DNA of 64,000 nt from Mesodorylaimus sp. YZB2_4 (Eukaryota > Nematoda > Enoplea > Dorylaimida > Dorylaimidae). Below, in pieces: positions 43,004 through 56,000 of the stretch. The position numbers and the translations under genes were made by a program. Every line of letters begins with the position of its first letter. Position 1 is the stretch's first letter. The notes beneath the pieces are model-generated. The model saw only the letters and a list, made by a program, of their open reading frames with translations. It made no database searches and was not told the DNA's origin. The stretch is taken from positions 310,001-374,000 of the forward strand of contig JASANH010001455.1 of NCBI GenBank assembly GCA_030248295.1, given 5' to 3'.

Positions 43004-45589
43004 TGAGTCAGACCTCATTTCAATTATGAACTGGCTTTGGGCGTAGAAGGAAGGGCTACCGTATCTATCCCTACACGACCCCGTCTATCTCCTTTACAGT
43101 TCTTTTTTGACCTTTCACGATTGTTTCCCATGTCGCCATAAAGCTATCATAAAAGCATGGCCCCCGCAGCCACGGCATAAGGAGATGGTTTTTGTGTAAC
43201 TTTGCATGTGGTCCCTATCCAGGCTTTACAGTGAGGCGTAAGTACGATAGTTTGTGGCGATTCTGTAACTACGCTAATTTATTCAGCCTTCTCAGTAAGG
43301 ATTTCTCATGTACATTGTGTAGGAGACCAAGAGGAGTGGGTGGAAGAATTTGTATTCGATTCCGTGAAGTCATTCAGTTTTTAGGAGTTCTGAGGTTGCC
43401 CAATTAAGATCCCCCAAAGCGAGCCTACGTACTGTATGAGGAAACTGCTCGTAGGAAGCGTCTATGTTTCTTCACACAATCGGGCAGCCAGTGAACTGCG
43501 TTTTTACAGAGCGGTATATGACAATGAATGCTGGAAAAAGACACGCTTTTGCAATTCAATAGGGTCAATAGGAATTCCGACAAGCATTCTTATAAGACAT
43601 TTGAAAAACCCTGCCATTCTTAAAAATTCTTGTGAGTGTTCTTATCCGAATTTTGTGCAAGAAATTTGGAAAGTCTTAGCAGTCTTCTTGTAAGTCTTCT
43701 TGTTTTGTGAGCGTGTAGCCGCTACGCTGCAATCCTCCAAAAGCTAGACTAGAATGTTATGTCAAAGAAACTTAGTCAGTCATTCAGGTTTGCTGCCTCA
43801 AAGACAAAGTCTGTGCTAGGTCTTAGGATTACCGTATTTCCTCAACATTCTCCCCGGAGGTAGAAATTTTTTTAAATTGGTCTCAGACGGGGGGGAGGGA
43901 GAATACAGCTCAAAAACTTTCCAGATGCCAGAAAAACTCTTCTTCACAAGATATCAGTTATAGAAAGACAGACAGTCTAAAGCTTGCCAACAAGTACTGC
44001 TAACTTTGTTTATTTCAATCTTCTCATCCCGAATTCATGCTACTCATAGCCGAATTCAATCAACGTGCAAGATATCTTCGTCTTCAACCTCACCTGACTC
44101 GTCAAGGAAAACATTTTCTATCGCGCCAACACTCATATCCTTCACATATTCCACACCTGATGATTTTGTGGGTAATTCAAATTCGTCCCCGGGGGAGGAT
44201 TTCCAGAGGGGGGAGAATAATGTTTAATCGGGGCCTGGACGAGGGAGAATAACCAGAGGGGGGAGAATTTGGAGGAAATGCGGTATATAAACTGAATATC
44301 ACCTTGTGCCCTCGTGGCTATGGCATCTTCCGCCAGTGCTGAACGAGTGTTAAAAAAGTGGCGTACTGGAATTATTTATGGCAATTAAAAGGCATCGATT
44401 GGGTTGGAGATGAGAGTACTTGGAAAGAACCTATGATCGAAGCTGACAGGAACTTTCCCAGTTAGACGTTCAAAGCTGACCGTGGGCGGCAGCGAAATGT
44501 ACTGTCATGTCAAAATGACCTTGCAGCTGCTATGGTCGCTGAAAATTTTAGTCAAGGGTACATACTTAGTTAGAGTATGGAGCTAGAAACCGACTCTAGG
44601 CATACTTTATGGAGTACGCAATTTGCGTATTACGCAATACGCATACGCATTCGCATTCAAAACAAGTAAATTTACCAACCGTACTTGTAGGCGACGACCC
44701 ACTATCAGCGTTGTCTGTTTTCCCAAGCTTGACAGGACAGGTTTCAATTAATTTACTGAAGTCGAATAAGTGCCCTCGCAAGTCGTTAAGCGACCCAAGT
44801 ATGCGAGCGAAAATGAGAATTCCAGCTTCTTGGGGAAACATTGAAAAGAAATATGAGGTAAAAAATTTTTTTGTCGCCCCAGTTCCCCAGGGGACTGCCA
44901 ACCCGTTTTGCCTTTAAGCGGGGCGGGGCTGTGAGCTTCGTGTTGAGCATTGCTGTCCCAGGACGGGGCGCCCAGAGAAGGGCCGGGAGGCCCCTTTCGC
45001 GGGGGGCCCACCACGACCCTCCCCCCCCCGTGAGTAGCTCTCACGGCACTCCCTCCTTGTCTCCACGTGGACCGCATATGAGAGCATCCTATGCCTTCTC
45101 AGCCAGCGTCCCAGGATGATACTGGCCGAGAAGATTGGGCCTTCCCCACTGGCGTCAGAAGTGTTACAAGTATGTGAATGTGAAATGCACTGAAGGCGCT
45201 ATTTATGCCATTGTTATGCAGTAGGTAGAAGTTTTTATGTTATTTCGGGAATTGGCACTTAGAGGACAGTTTCTGTAGGCCTAGGTTTTAGTGAAGCGGT
45301 GATGCTGGTGGCGAGTGAATTGGTGTGCCAAGTAGATTACTCATGGGTATTTTACGTTTTGGCAGGTACAGAAGTTAGGCTTTTTGGGTACTTGGGTAGC
45401 TGGCCGTATTAGGGAAATGCCGGTTGCACGGGGGCCACTGTTGAGTAAACGTGTGGAAGAGCGGTGTTGCGGAACTCGGAAAGCCACGTTACTGTAACAG
45501 AAGACCAGTTTTTCCTGATTCTCTACTCGTTCGGCGTTCGCCAGTCGCCGGTTCCAGGGTGAGTTGCACAGAGCCAGGTGGTGGAGGAC

Positions 45590-45720
45590 GACGGACTTAC
45601 TAAATCGCCGTCGAAGACCGGTTCTCACTCTGAGAAGGGGTTACTAAACTGCCGTTCCCAGTCGGAATGGAACTGAGGCCTCCTGGTCAGGGGTTGCTGG
45701 CCGAAGCGATGCGAGACCAA
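45590..45720 (-). repeat. tRNA-derived SINE, family C
   Basis: Shares GACGGACTTACTAAA, CGTCGAAGAC, CACTCTGAGA and GGTTGCTGGCC with 50735-50885. The latter continues into an A-box-like GCTTAGTTGGTTAAGG on the minus strand. A plus-oriented copy is at 61509-61640. Confidence 0.6.
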
Positions 45721-46621
45721 GGCAAGGAGGACAGAAGACAAGATTGAGATCACTTCCAGTTCCTCATTGACCTGTATCTTGGCTCGATATCTTGAAGGAG
45801 TTGGTAGCTTTCTTCTGATCAATCTCGTTCTGGCCACGCCACAACCGTGTCCTCGCTTATGAACTTCGCCACGCACTCTTGTCTAAGCTTCGCAGATCGA
45901 TCAATTTCGGCTGGCGTGATGGATCGCGTTGGTTTCTCCTTCTTCGTTGGTTCTTTCGCTGTCTTTGTGCTCTCCGCCTCATGAAAAGAGTGACCACAGT
46001 TTGAGTAATTCTTAGCCGACCAATCAGAGAAGGGGCGGGACTCCGCCCAAAGCGGCAGCCAATAAGAAGCAATATTGTTTATCGTAAGGTGTCTTGAGTG
46101 AAAACAGGGAAACACCCGCGGGGCCAGTCTGATCTGCCTAAAATGGGCTTAAGTCTGAGTCTCATGTCTGGGCTCAAGTCTGAGACTGCCTATAATGGAC
46201 CTGAGACTATGCGCACAGTCTTGGAAACAAAAACTTGGAATCACCATAGGTCTGTACTCCATCAAAATGGGAGTGCGTGACTACAAATGCAGAGAAAATG
46301 CTATGCTGTACTCGGTAATGGGATTCGCAACATACAATAGTGCTGAGGTCAGAGGGAAGATTCAATAGAAGATGGTGCATCTTGTCACGGCCTCCAGCCC
46401 ACAGTGTCTGTGCACTATACTTGTTGTCAGTGTTGCTCATTAACACTAACCACTAAGGAAAGCCAAGAATGATTTCTTGCCAGTGTCTATCTGACTTTAC
46501 ATTATTTTAAACTAAGCAATAAATCGTGACTGATAAGAAATCAGCATGACAAAGTGTAATAACACAAGGCCAGGGGGAAAATGCACCATACGATCTCTGA
46601 TCCTTTATCACCAAATCATAT

Positions 46622-48995
46622 CTAGCGGCACTGGAATTGGGACTCAAGTTGGCAGAAGGTCCATTCTTTACGTTTGCTGCTCACTTCTTCACGAGTGATT
46701 ATGCACGAGGGTTTTTGGGCGTCCATGACACAAACGCATCCTTCGCCACTGAAATGAAAAGGGCATGAGTGTTGGGGACATGACGGGAGCCGGATGCGAT
46801 CAGCACTCCCAAGGCGGGCTGCTGGGTTGACTACATGCATCATGGTACCCATTTTGACTTGCAGGGGAATGACAGGGTTCGTTTGTCTTTGTCTGGACAC
46901 CAGTTAGTCCGAGAGCCAGCCACCTCCCATCAGAATTTTGTGTCTTCCCCTGTCAGTGTGCTTTACTGTCCGTGTACAGTAGAGCGCACTGCAGCTGCTT
47001 GGATTTGCAGTCACATATGAATTATGAAGCGAGACCGAGTGGCTGGGATGTCGGGATCTTATGCGGATTTAGAAATGCCGACCAAAACTGGCGGGGCAAA
47101 AACTCGGATTGGAGCAGGCAAGTCTTAGGACTATGCCCGCGGCTGAAACATCATCCCAGCCAGGGGAGAGCATCGGTTACAATCTCCCACTCGCCATTGC
47201 CTACCCACGCCGGGTTCACGATTTCTGTAGTATATTTTGCATGGGGCCAGTTCCACTTTGGCGCCCAATATATGGAATGCTAGACTGTGGTCTGAGATAC
47301 TTACACCCAAATGTATCTTGGCATGCTCCTGCACCACTCGGATGGTTCCCTGGAATCGTAGCAATCGGCATTCTTGGCGCAAGGTTTGTACTGTCCGGAT
47401 GTTGGCACGGCTGGACCCGAGTTTCGGCGGAAGGTGTCTGGATTGGCGGGAATGGCAAAAGAGGGATTTCGACTTTTGTACGTGTTGAACATAGAGCCCC
47501 AGGTCAAGGCGCTTCGAGAAGTGCCTTGCTTGGGAATGGCGTCCAGAGCCATGCCTGCCGCAGCAGTGGAGTACGATGACGGGCCCGAAGTTGTAGCACG
47601 TTGAGCAGGCGTGGTTGGAGATGGCGGCGATGGTAGTGCTGGTGCAGCGGTGGTTGGCTGAGGGCCAGGTGGCTGTGTGCTTGGTGCTCGAGTGGGCGGC
47701 ACTGGTTGCGGATGAGGTTCTGGTTGCGGATTTGGTTGAGGGACTAAAAGAGAATCAATGATAAAAATACCATCTCGGGCTCGGTTCTGTGGCCAAGCGG
47801 TTATGGTTTCTGCCTCTCACGCTGGGCGCGCATTTACAGGGGGGGTTCGACTCCCGCCCTGGGTAAAAAATGATTGCCAAACAAATGTTCTTAGCCCTCG
47901 AGTGCGCTGTATAGTGCTTGGCTATGGATAAAGTATGACATGAAATGACCATCATTTTATAATTCGGGCTTCCTATGTGCTAAATTTCGAATTTTGTTTT
48001 TACTGTGTTTTGCAACATAAAGAGCACTTACAATTTCCAGGGCCCCTCGGGCAACATACGTTTGGCTTTCCGGTGATGTTGGGAGCGAAGCAGTAATAGT
48101 TCGGGTCCATGCAGCAGTCATCGGTTTCACACTGGAGCAATGAGTTATCAGTTCCCGTCAAGGGTGCGCTTCCGCACGGGCACAGCGGGCAGCACAGATT
48201 TGTTTGAGGTTTAGCTGGATTCTTAGCGCAATAGTGACCAGGCGAGTTGCAACAATCGTCCGTATCGCAGGTCATTGGTTTCGAGTCCGGGCCGACCAAT
48301 GGCGGGCCACCAGTGGCGCAAGCTGGGCAGCATAATTTTGGGTTACCTTTGATTGGGCTGAGCGAGCAGAAGTAGGAGCCATCAGTGCCGCAGCATTCCT
48401 CAGTTTCGCACGTTTTGGGTGCACTGTTGTCTCCAGGCATTGGCTTGGCTCCACCAGGGCACAGAGGACAGCACAGCTTGGGTGCGTTCTGAGCAGGATT
48501 CGGAGACACGCAAGAATAGTCAGAGCCGCAGGTACTGTCCGATTGGCATGTCAGTGGGTTGGTCGAACCAGGAGTCACCTTAGGCTCGGCTCCATTGTAG
48601 CATCGCGGACAACAGATCTTGGGTTTGCCCGGTGACGATGGAGAGCAATAATAGGCCATGGAGGAGCCGCAATCCTGATCGGCTTGGCACGTGGTTGTTT
48701 GGTTATTGCTATTGTACATGGGCTCGGCACCATTGGGACACAGCGGACAACAGACCCCAGGTTGATTGCGGAGAGGATTAGATTGACAGAAATAAGTGGA
48801 CTGGCCGCAACTTTGGTCATTTTGACACGGCTTAGGCTGGTTATTGGGACCAGTCAACGGAAGGGCATTGCCTGGACATCGCATGGTATAGCCGCCATAG
48901 CCTCCACCATAGCTACCGGGTGGACTAGTGACTGCCTCAGCCAATGTCCATGCCAGACATAGGCACAAGGCAACCGAGAATTTTGACGGGAGCAT
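46622..48995 (-). CDS. Secreted protein with six lustrin/EB-type cysteine repeats
   Basis: Three exons, 48995-48032, 47743-47305 and 46748-46622, total 1530 nt (509 aa), with phases that fit. The ATG at 48995 begins a clear signal peptide (LPSKFSVALCLCLAWTLAEA). A short GGYGGY linker precedes six repeats of about 46 residues, each of the form C-P-x-G...C-x5-C-G/C...Y-x-C...CCP. Repeats 4-6 carry an additional cysteine (ECCG or DCC instead of SCG). Exon 2 encodes a Pro-rich stretch (PQPNPQPEPHPQP, then PSPPSPTTPAQ) and the start of a Cys-rich tail that ends in exon 3 (WCRSMPRYIWVGEGCVCV...FQCR). Lustrin_cystein/EB-like repeats occur in many nematode secreted proteins and in mollusc shell matrix. 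An extracellular structural or defence role is inferred. Intron 1 holds a family A SINE, intron 2 a repeat B copy. Confidence 0.85.
47035..47195 (+). repeat. SINE-like repeat B in intron 2 of the Cys-repeat gene
   Basis: Landmarks CGGATTGGAGCAGGCAAGTC, GCGGCTGAAACATC, GCCAGGGGAGAGCATCGG and CTCCCACTCGCCATTG; the palindromic core is partly deleted. Confidence 0.55.
47783..47945 (+). repeat. tRNA-derived SINE, family A, in intron 1 of the Cys-repeat gene
   Basis: A well-preserved copy: TGGCCAAGCGGTTATGG (A-box), CTCTCACGCTGGGCGCGC, GGTTCGACTCCCGCC (B-box), then the tail CCCTCGAGTGCGCTGTATAG, GCTTGGCTATGGATA and TATGACATG. Confidence 0.78.
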
Positions 48996-51689
48996 GCTTA
49001 GGGAGTCTGCACAAAGAGACGAAGAGATTTGCAATGTTGAGGAGCAAAGCTTCTGCACTTTTTATTTGTTTCCGGGCGAGAGGGGGCGCCGAAGGAAGTT
49101 GACTAGGCGAGGCCTAATTTTGCGCTAATGCTTACCCTTTGATCAATGACGAGCAGCTGTGTGAATGCGAGGGTGCGTAGGAAAACGAATGATTGAGACC
49201 TTTTCCAACGTGACGCCACTACTTACTCGTCTGGAATTTTGGTCTTGCGACTTCGTGGCCAAAAGCTGCTGCGAACTGGAAGAAACGGGAGCAGAGGCCT
49301 AGGCTTTAGGCGACCAGAATGAAGCGCCTGTCCAACTTGTTTTTAAAAACCTTTGGTGGTTTTGGATGAAAATAGCATGCGCAAAATGTGGGTGAGTCAC
49401 GTCCTTATGCGGAGGCTGTTATGGAAATAAGAACATATTAGGGATCATAGCGTGGTCTGGTTGGGTTGGGGTTCTTCCAGAGCTGAAGTTGACGACGGGT
49501 CAAAGCGGATAGGAAACCCTTGGTTCAGCTCGTAGAGGATATGACACTTTTTGAGGCCAGTTGGGGTGATTGCGAGACGCTTGTCCACGGTCCATTGCTC
49601 GTGGTTGGGATAGGCGTGGATACATTATCTGCACCTATCAGTGCATTGGCTCAGGGAACTGGTATGCCTCTCCTGGGTCAGGGGCAAGCACGAGACCGAG
49701 TGAGCGGCCGCGATGGTGCAGCGATTTGGCATTTGTCTCTCCGTGCTTTGGAGCGAGTGGCTGGACTAGTCCCGGGTTAGATCCAAGGTGATGGAGGTCG
49801 GTTTGCGAACCATAAACCCTCGCTGACCTTGCACGCCAGGCCGTGGGTGACTTACCGGGTACCATCGAGGTGCTCCCAGTGGAAAGACAGAAGCCAAACG
49901 AGCAGGCAGTCTCGGTTGTCGAACACCGACAGGGTTCACAGCCCACCCGCCATCGTCCGGGGAAGTCGGTTTCAGTCCAGGATGGAGGTTAGTCCCTCGC
50001 ATGGAGGTGCTCCTAGTGGAGACAAGCAGCGGGACGCTGCTGTATGTGCTGGTCCCCGCACACCCTTGCTTAGAGGGCTACTGCTGGCCGGCTATTGACA
50101 AAACGGGCTTCAGCCCATAAAAATTTGAAAAGAAGACCAGACCGAGTGACTGGTTTGGTTTGCGGGTACTGGGAGGTAACTGGTCTCGAGTTCCTGGTCC
50201 CAATGGCACTCTTGGCAACTCGGGTTCAGGATAATCAGAACCTCTGACTGGACTGGCACATGTGGCCGTACCACGGGTTGTGAGTCTAAAATGGCCATTG
50301 TGTGTGGTTGACGAATATATTTCGTCCTTGGATGGGCCAAGGATTTGCGGGGTCGCGCCTTTTTCTCACAATCCTTTCTTGTGTACTCACGGTGACAATT
50401 CGAATATGAAACTTCCACAAATAAATGACGAAACTTTGCAAATTACCGTGATCAGCATGGAGCGGCAGTTGAGGAAGCTGCTGCTGAAGGTGCCAACCAA
50501 GCTCAGCCAGGTCGCTCGGAACCAGGCGAGCGAGGCTCTTCAGTTTCCTGAACCAAGTTCTGCAAGGGTGTTCCGCTTGCTGTGCTGCCGCTGCTTCTCC
50601 AGAAACATCTTAAAAATGACTTCGTCAATCTTGTTTTAGCCAAGCCTGTCCAAAGTGATAGTTACAGCCTGTAAACGATCGTATTTGGCAAGTGGTACAA
50701 ACTTGACAGGCGTGCAGGTGTGCCGGGTGTGCCAACGACGGACTTACTAAACTGCTGTCGAAGACGGGTTTCCACTCTGAGATCGGGTTTTCTGAACTGC
50801 CGTCCTCGGCCGGAACAGAACTGCCGGTCAGGGTTGCTGGCCCAAGCAATGCGGGACCAACGCCCTTAACCAACTAAGCCACCGCGGGGTTTGAAGTGCA
50901 TCCTGCGAAGTTCCATTGCTCAATCCCTGACCAATACAAAACTTATACAGAACAACAGACCTATGTTTATGGGGTCTCATTAACGGTGAAGGATTGAATG
51001 TGCTTCCTCTCCTTTTTTGGACCCCACTCACTTGAGCGCACCCTGTTTTGATTGCTCTCGGCAAGGATTACAGGCAGTTCCCGCTCTCATGATCAGTCGC
51101 TAAGACCTCCGTCAGAACGGTAACCCAATTTCTCACTCACTAGTCAGACAATAGAAGGCCTGAGGAGGGCGCGTTCGATAGCTTTCAAGCTCCCATCGTA
51201 CCATTTATTTGGTGAGTCACCCACGCTTGAAATTCAATATCAGTGGCATCTCAGGGGGAGCTCGAGTGGGCGTCTCGATCGAACGAATCTGACCACCCAG
51301 CACACCTAGTATTATTAGCCAGGGATCGCTCCCTCATACCACTCCGCTACAAACAGCTGACTAATAATATCCTCAGTCCAGCGCCATGATATGATTTATC
51401 CTAACGAACTGAGCCCAAGCCACGCAACTCGCTATCAGGCATACTGCTAGATGAACGCGACCCCGTATTTGCCAGTCTTCCTTTCGATATCTCTACAATT
51501 ACTGCAACCAGACATGCTTTGCCCCTTTCCTAATGTGTCTCCAGAGACCCCTGCACTTGCCTCTCGATTTTGCATCAATTTGACCTAGCTTGGAATACTC
51601 GTGCGTCGAGATCATTACAGCACAGCAGACAGGCAAACGACAGAACAGGAAATCATTCCAACATCGCTCTCATCACATTGACGACCGGC
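48996..51689. other. Intergenic region with SINEs
   Basis: No gene was supported. A dispersed repeat with GAGGTGCTCCTAGTGGAGA lies around 49800-50060 and recurs near 22090-22115 and, diverged, near 62398-62420. A reverse family C SINE covers about 50735-50885. Confidence 0.4.
50735..50885 (-). repeat. tRNA-derived SINE, family C
   Basis: Read on the minus strand: GGTGGCTTAGTTGGTTAAGG (A-box), GGGCCAGCAACCCTGACC, GGACGGCAGTTCAG and CAGTTTAGTAAGTCCGTCG. It matches the plus copy at 61509. Confidence 0.65.
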
Positions 51690-53021
51690 TCATCCTTGGA
51701 CGCTTTTTTGCTCTTTCACCGAGTCTTGTTTGGCATCTTTTGCCGTGACCATGAGCTGAGAATTCTTGGAGGCTTCCTCATCGAGCGGAGTCGGCTCTGG
51801 CGCTGCGGGTTCGTCGGCATTGGGCTGGGGGGCGCGTCGCCTGAACCAGAAATAATACATCAAGAAGACGAGCAGGGCGGTGATGAGAAGGACGACGACG
51901 CCCAGGGCAAGCATGGCGATACCGGGTGACGATGAGCATTCGCTTTGGCAATCTTCGATTTCCTCGTAATCGTAGCCAGTGCATCGCCAGAGATAGCTTT
52001 CTTCCTCTGTGCTTCCTTTGTGAGGGATGAACACGCGTCGCTTGCCATCGCGGCAGTTGCACGCTTGTTGTTGGCGATGTTTTCGGCACGACTCTTCGCA
52101 TTTGTCCTCCGTGCACGAGCTTGAACTGGCGAACGAATGGCCAGAGGCGCAGTATTTCTCGTAGCGAGGACTGGGGGACAGGCCGCGGCGTCCGTAGCGC
52201 AGAGCGCACACTTTGGTTTCCTTGGACGCAGCGACAGCATGGGGATCGTAGTAGCACATTGGATCGACCACCTGGTAGGGGCATTGCTTCAGCAGCTCTT
52301 TCACGGTCGACCAGATTTTCTCGATCAGTTGCTTCGAAACGCTTCCGAACTTTGCGCTTCCAGGAGGCGGAGACCAGATTTTGTTGTCCGCGTCGTACAG
52401 ACCGACACGAAGCGGCGCACCGGCGGAGGGATTTCCGAAACTGGAGGCCACGACGATCAAATCTCTCTTTCCTATTTCTCCAGGTCCCGTTTCGCGATCG
52501 ATCGTATCCTTGGCGTCGTCTTCAAATTCCTGATCGGTGGTTGCATTCGAGATTTTCATCAGGATGTGCACTTCGGGGACGCCGAAAATCTTGCAGTTCT
52601 CCCACAGGGTGGCAAGCGGCGACTCGGGCCCATCGGCTGCGCTGGTGTTGATCAACGAAGATCGGGCTTGAATTCGCGACACGAAACATTCATTGAGATT
52701 TTCGACCGAACTTGCATCGGTGATGGAGTATTCGCAACGGAATCGATTGCCATCATCCTCATCGACCACGAACTTGACCATGACGCACGCTTTGAACGAA
52801 CGTATATTTGCCGTGGGGAGGACGGCTGTCATGTCGATGAACATTCTCTCGAGCAGTCCTTTCACATCTTCCTCTCCCACATGCTCCGGGATTACGATTT
52901 CCACCGCGAGCACCACTTCGTCCACATTTTCCCGCATCGTCCCATTCACGAGCTCGTCCGACATGGCGAATCGCGATTGCATGGCCAGCAGTAGGATCGC
53001 AGTGACAAGTGTACACCGCAT
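51690..53021 (-). CDS. Type I single-pass membrane protein, unknown family
   Basis: An intronless 443-aa CDS from the ATG at 53021; an upstream codon at 53078 would add 19 residues before the signal peptide and is less likely. Residues 1-19 (MRCTLVTAILLLAMQSRFA) form a signal peptide. The ectodomain, about 20-375, has N-glycosylation sites (NGT, NTS, NAT), an acidic first half and a Cys-rich membrane-proximal part (CTEDKCEESCRKH, CNCRDGKRR, RCTGYDYEEIEDCQSEC). A transmembrane helix lies at about 376-400 (MLALGVVVLLITALLVFLMY), followed by FRRR and a 50-residue tail rich in Pro, Glu and Lys. I know no family with this sequence. The high GC third positions and lack of introns resemble the type II membrane genes at 3.4 and 23 kb, but the sequences are unrelated. 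Confidence 0.75.
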   Translation of the reverse strand: MRCTLVTAILLLAMQSRFAMSDELVNGTMRENVDEVVLAVEIVIPEHVGEEDVKGLLERMFIDMTAVLPTANIRSFKACVMVKFVVDEDDGNRFRCEYSITDASSVENLNECFVSRIQARSSLINTSAADGPESPLATLWENCKIFGVPEVHILMKISNATTDQEFEDDAKDTIDRETGPGEIGKRDLIVVASSFGNPSAGAPLRVGLYDADNKIWSPPPGSAKFGSVSKQLIEKIWSTVKELLKQCPYQVVDPMCYYDPHAVAASKETKVCALRYGRRGLSPSPRYEKYCASGHSFASSSSCTEDKCEESCRKHRQQQACNCRDGKRRVFIPHKGSTEEESYLWRCTGYDYEEIEDCQSECSSSPGIAMLALGVVVLLITALLVFLMYYFWFRRRAPQPNADEPAAPEPTPLDEEASKNSQLMVTAKDAKQDSVKEQKSVQG

Positions 53022-56000
53022 GCTTGTAGTGGAGGAAAAAAACAAGCACACCTCCTGCAGACTCGTCGCACCAACCAACTGCCCAACTCGTGGGCTTTCC
53101 AGTGCTCGCTAGTATTGGACTTTACATTGCCTCAGTGTATCGACCATTACAATCTTACTTTACACTTTGCCCTATGCTCATTGTAAGCCCTTCTATCAAA
53201 CTGGGACCCACACGAGGTGTGTCTAACTGTGTAGCAGTGAGATAGTTGGAACAGGCTCTGCTTTCATGGCTGGATGATTGCGCATAAAATTGAACCACAG
53301 TCAGATGTAGTAAAAAAACATGGGAAGACCTTGTCCGAGCAGATCAGAATGTACTGTTTGGATAGAATGCATCGACTTTGCTGGGGTGGCTGCGATGAGA
53401 AAATGTGGTTTTCGCAAAGGCAATTCGATTGACAGCTAATTCACAGATCATTCGTTGAAGTAACTTGTGCCTCATGCATTCAGCTAATAGGCAAGAAAAT
53501 TTTGCATGGTATTTCACAAATAAAAGACGATTATTCCCCGTGATTTCTTACTTGGGACCGAAAACACGGCCTTTTCATGAATACGGCCGCTGATGTGGGC
53601 ACGTTGGTAGAAAAAACCAGCATGTCACAAGATGCACCTGATGCTTTGCCAATTGCAAGGAACTAAAGAATGGAGCAAAAGATGCAAGTGAAATGAACCA
53701 GTCTGACAAACTGTTAGCGAATTATCGACAAAGCAATTTTCTCTTTTAAGGAGCATTTTTAAGCTGCAGCTAATCCAGGAAGGTGCAAGTGCTGAATTGA
53801 ATACCCGCCTTTTCTCGAGTTGCGCGGTGAGTCGATTTCCCAGCAGGCACAGTGAAAGTAGTTCAAAGGGGGGGGCTAGAACGAAGTTGGGGAATCTTTA
53901 CGGACGAAACTGGTCAGCATAGGGAGGACACTGGTCGAAACGGGATACGCTTTTATTCCATCATAAATACCTGATGTCTCCCAAAAAATCTAGGTGCCTC
54001 CACAATACACTTTATGCCCAGCAGTCATACTTTATATAAGGCCTGATCTTTTGTGATAGGCGTGGAGAATACTGGAGTTTCAGGTCGTGTAGAGGTCAGG
54101 AGACCCCATCGCTAGACGATAGGCGTCTGATTCTGGCCGTCCTTGTGGTGGTTGGGTGTCTGACCAGCTGGTGCTTGCTGGGGCACCAGGGCACTCGAGG
54201 GAGGGTAGGGCGTGCTTCTTTCCTTTTTTGGCTGTCCAGTCACTAAAGACAGCGTGATGTCCGGTGATCGCTCTGTGATTCTGGGTGATGATGTTTGGTG
54301 TTGAGCATCCTGAGCCTCTGTAGACCCATAGGGAGTCGCTGAGCCGTTGCCTGGGCTCACTACACACGATCAGCATGCGTCCCTCTCCGCTGGTTTCGGT
54401 TACGGGCTCGAGTCTAGTTCGTCAACTGGGCCTGTCTCGCAGCAGTCTCGCTGATTCTTGCTTCCTTTGCCTGACAGGATCTGGATATTGCATCCCACAT
54501 CCGTTTCTTGGAAAGCGTGTGGTCACGCGGGGAAGAGTGCACATAATAGGCGTGGGCTAGTCTCGCTCCTATCAGAGAACTGTTGAGGGAACCACCCCTA
54601 GGTCAGGGCCTCTCGGCCTCGTGACTGGTCTATCTGGCAGACATCGGACTGGGGACTGGTCTGAACTGCCCTGTTGGCACTTCCGGTTCCAGTCTTTTGT
54701 AGGCCTATTTGCATAGAAATGACCAGATGAACTGTGTATCTCTTTGCATAGATGATAACCTGTTTGGGCATCTAGCCTCTAACCTGTGCTATTGCTATGG
54801 GTTGATAGTCAGTCCGTGTTTTGTTGTCGGCAAGAGAGGTTTGGCCCAAATATCATCTTTGATATTGCTCTAGGTCTTTTCGTTTCAGGCCAATCGATTC
54901 TCTACGGCTGGTGGCTGTCCCATCGTTCAATTAAACCATCGATCGAGATCGACACCGACTTCAGTGATCACTGGTCACCGTCCACTCGGGCTATCACGCT
55001 GGTCATATATGAGTCCCATGCATCGATCGTTTGCTCAGCATTAGGCTGGCTGTCTGTTCCAGGTATGACAAGAATTTCTTATTGAGCGTAGTGAAGATCA
55101 ATAATGCGTAGGATATTTTGGGAAGACCTAAACCCTTAAGAGCTTGGACTGCTGTCGCCTCGTTTTTGGCATAACTCCGCTGTTGTCGGCATCCTCACGT
55201 GATCTTCGTAAGCGCGCCAGAATGGCAGACAAAGCACCGCTGGAGGTAGCGGATGTGTCGACATGGACAACAGTGTTTTCTTCGTGACTTGCATCGATTG
55301 CCTTACTACTGCGAGAATTCCTTCGACGGCTGACACATGCGGTCGCTCCCAAATTGGGGCTTGTTCCTGTGGCATGAGCCAACCTCTAGTCAGCCCAGGG
55401 TGAGCAAAGGATTTCACTTCGTTGTCACAGTGTCACTGACGCAAGGTTTGCTGGCTGCGAGCAGTCCCAAAATTCCTGTCATAACGAGTGACAGGTTTTT
55501 AAATTCAGCGAAAATTGTTGAAGGATTTGCAAATTCGGCCATATTATTTGTCTATTTCGAGAATGTTGAACCTGCCTTAACAAAGCTGGCTGCAATGTGG
55601 GGTTAGTTTACAGTTTTATTCCCTGCACATACCCGTCCTGTTATTATCTTTTACAGGCATTGTATTTTTATGATTTTCCAAGCGTTACAAAACCAATTTC
55701 GAGACCAATTATAAATTCTCAGCGCACACCCAATTTAGTTCAGAATGTGTGTCGGCATGTAAAATGTGGAATCAATTGTTCCTCTTCCGTGTACGCTATA
55801 AAAACCAGCTAGTTTTTTCTTTTTCTCATGACTTGACTACACGACATATTGTAATGGAAAAATGTGAAACCAGTTGGGTTCCATTTATTGAAAAAGTTGA
55901 GTATTCAGAGTTGAGAATTTCGAATGAAAAAAGAAATGCATTACTGTCGAACAGTTTGGCCGAGGTATAGTCGATGGGGTAGTTGACTATGTCGACGTCC

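Larger units (their letters stand above)
41465..46621. other. Gene-poor region
   Basis: Apart from a possible terminal exon (42354-42507) I found no gene. The region holds a reverse family A SINE (42868-43003) and a reverse family C SINE (about 45590-45720), and GGGGAGAA-rich imperfect repeats at 44190-44280. A minus-strand open frame at 45819-46115 (KTAKEPTKKEKPTRSITPAEID) is unrecognised. Confidence 0.4.

Noticed and set aside
44596-45119. GC-rich open frames on both strands
   Set aside because: Low complexity, no start context, no domain.
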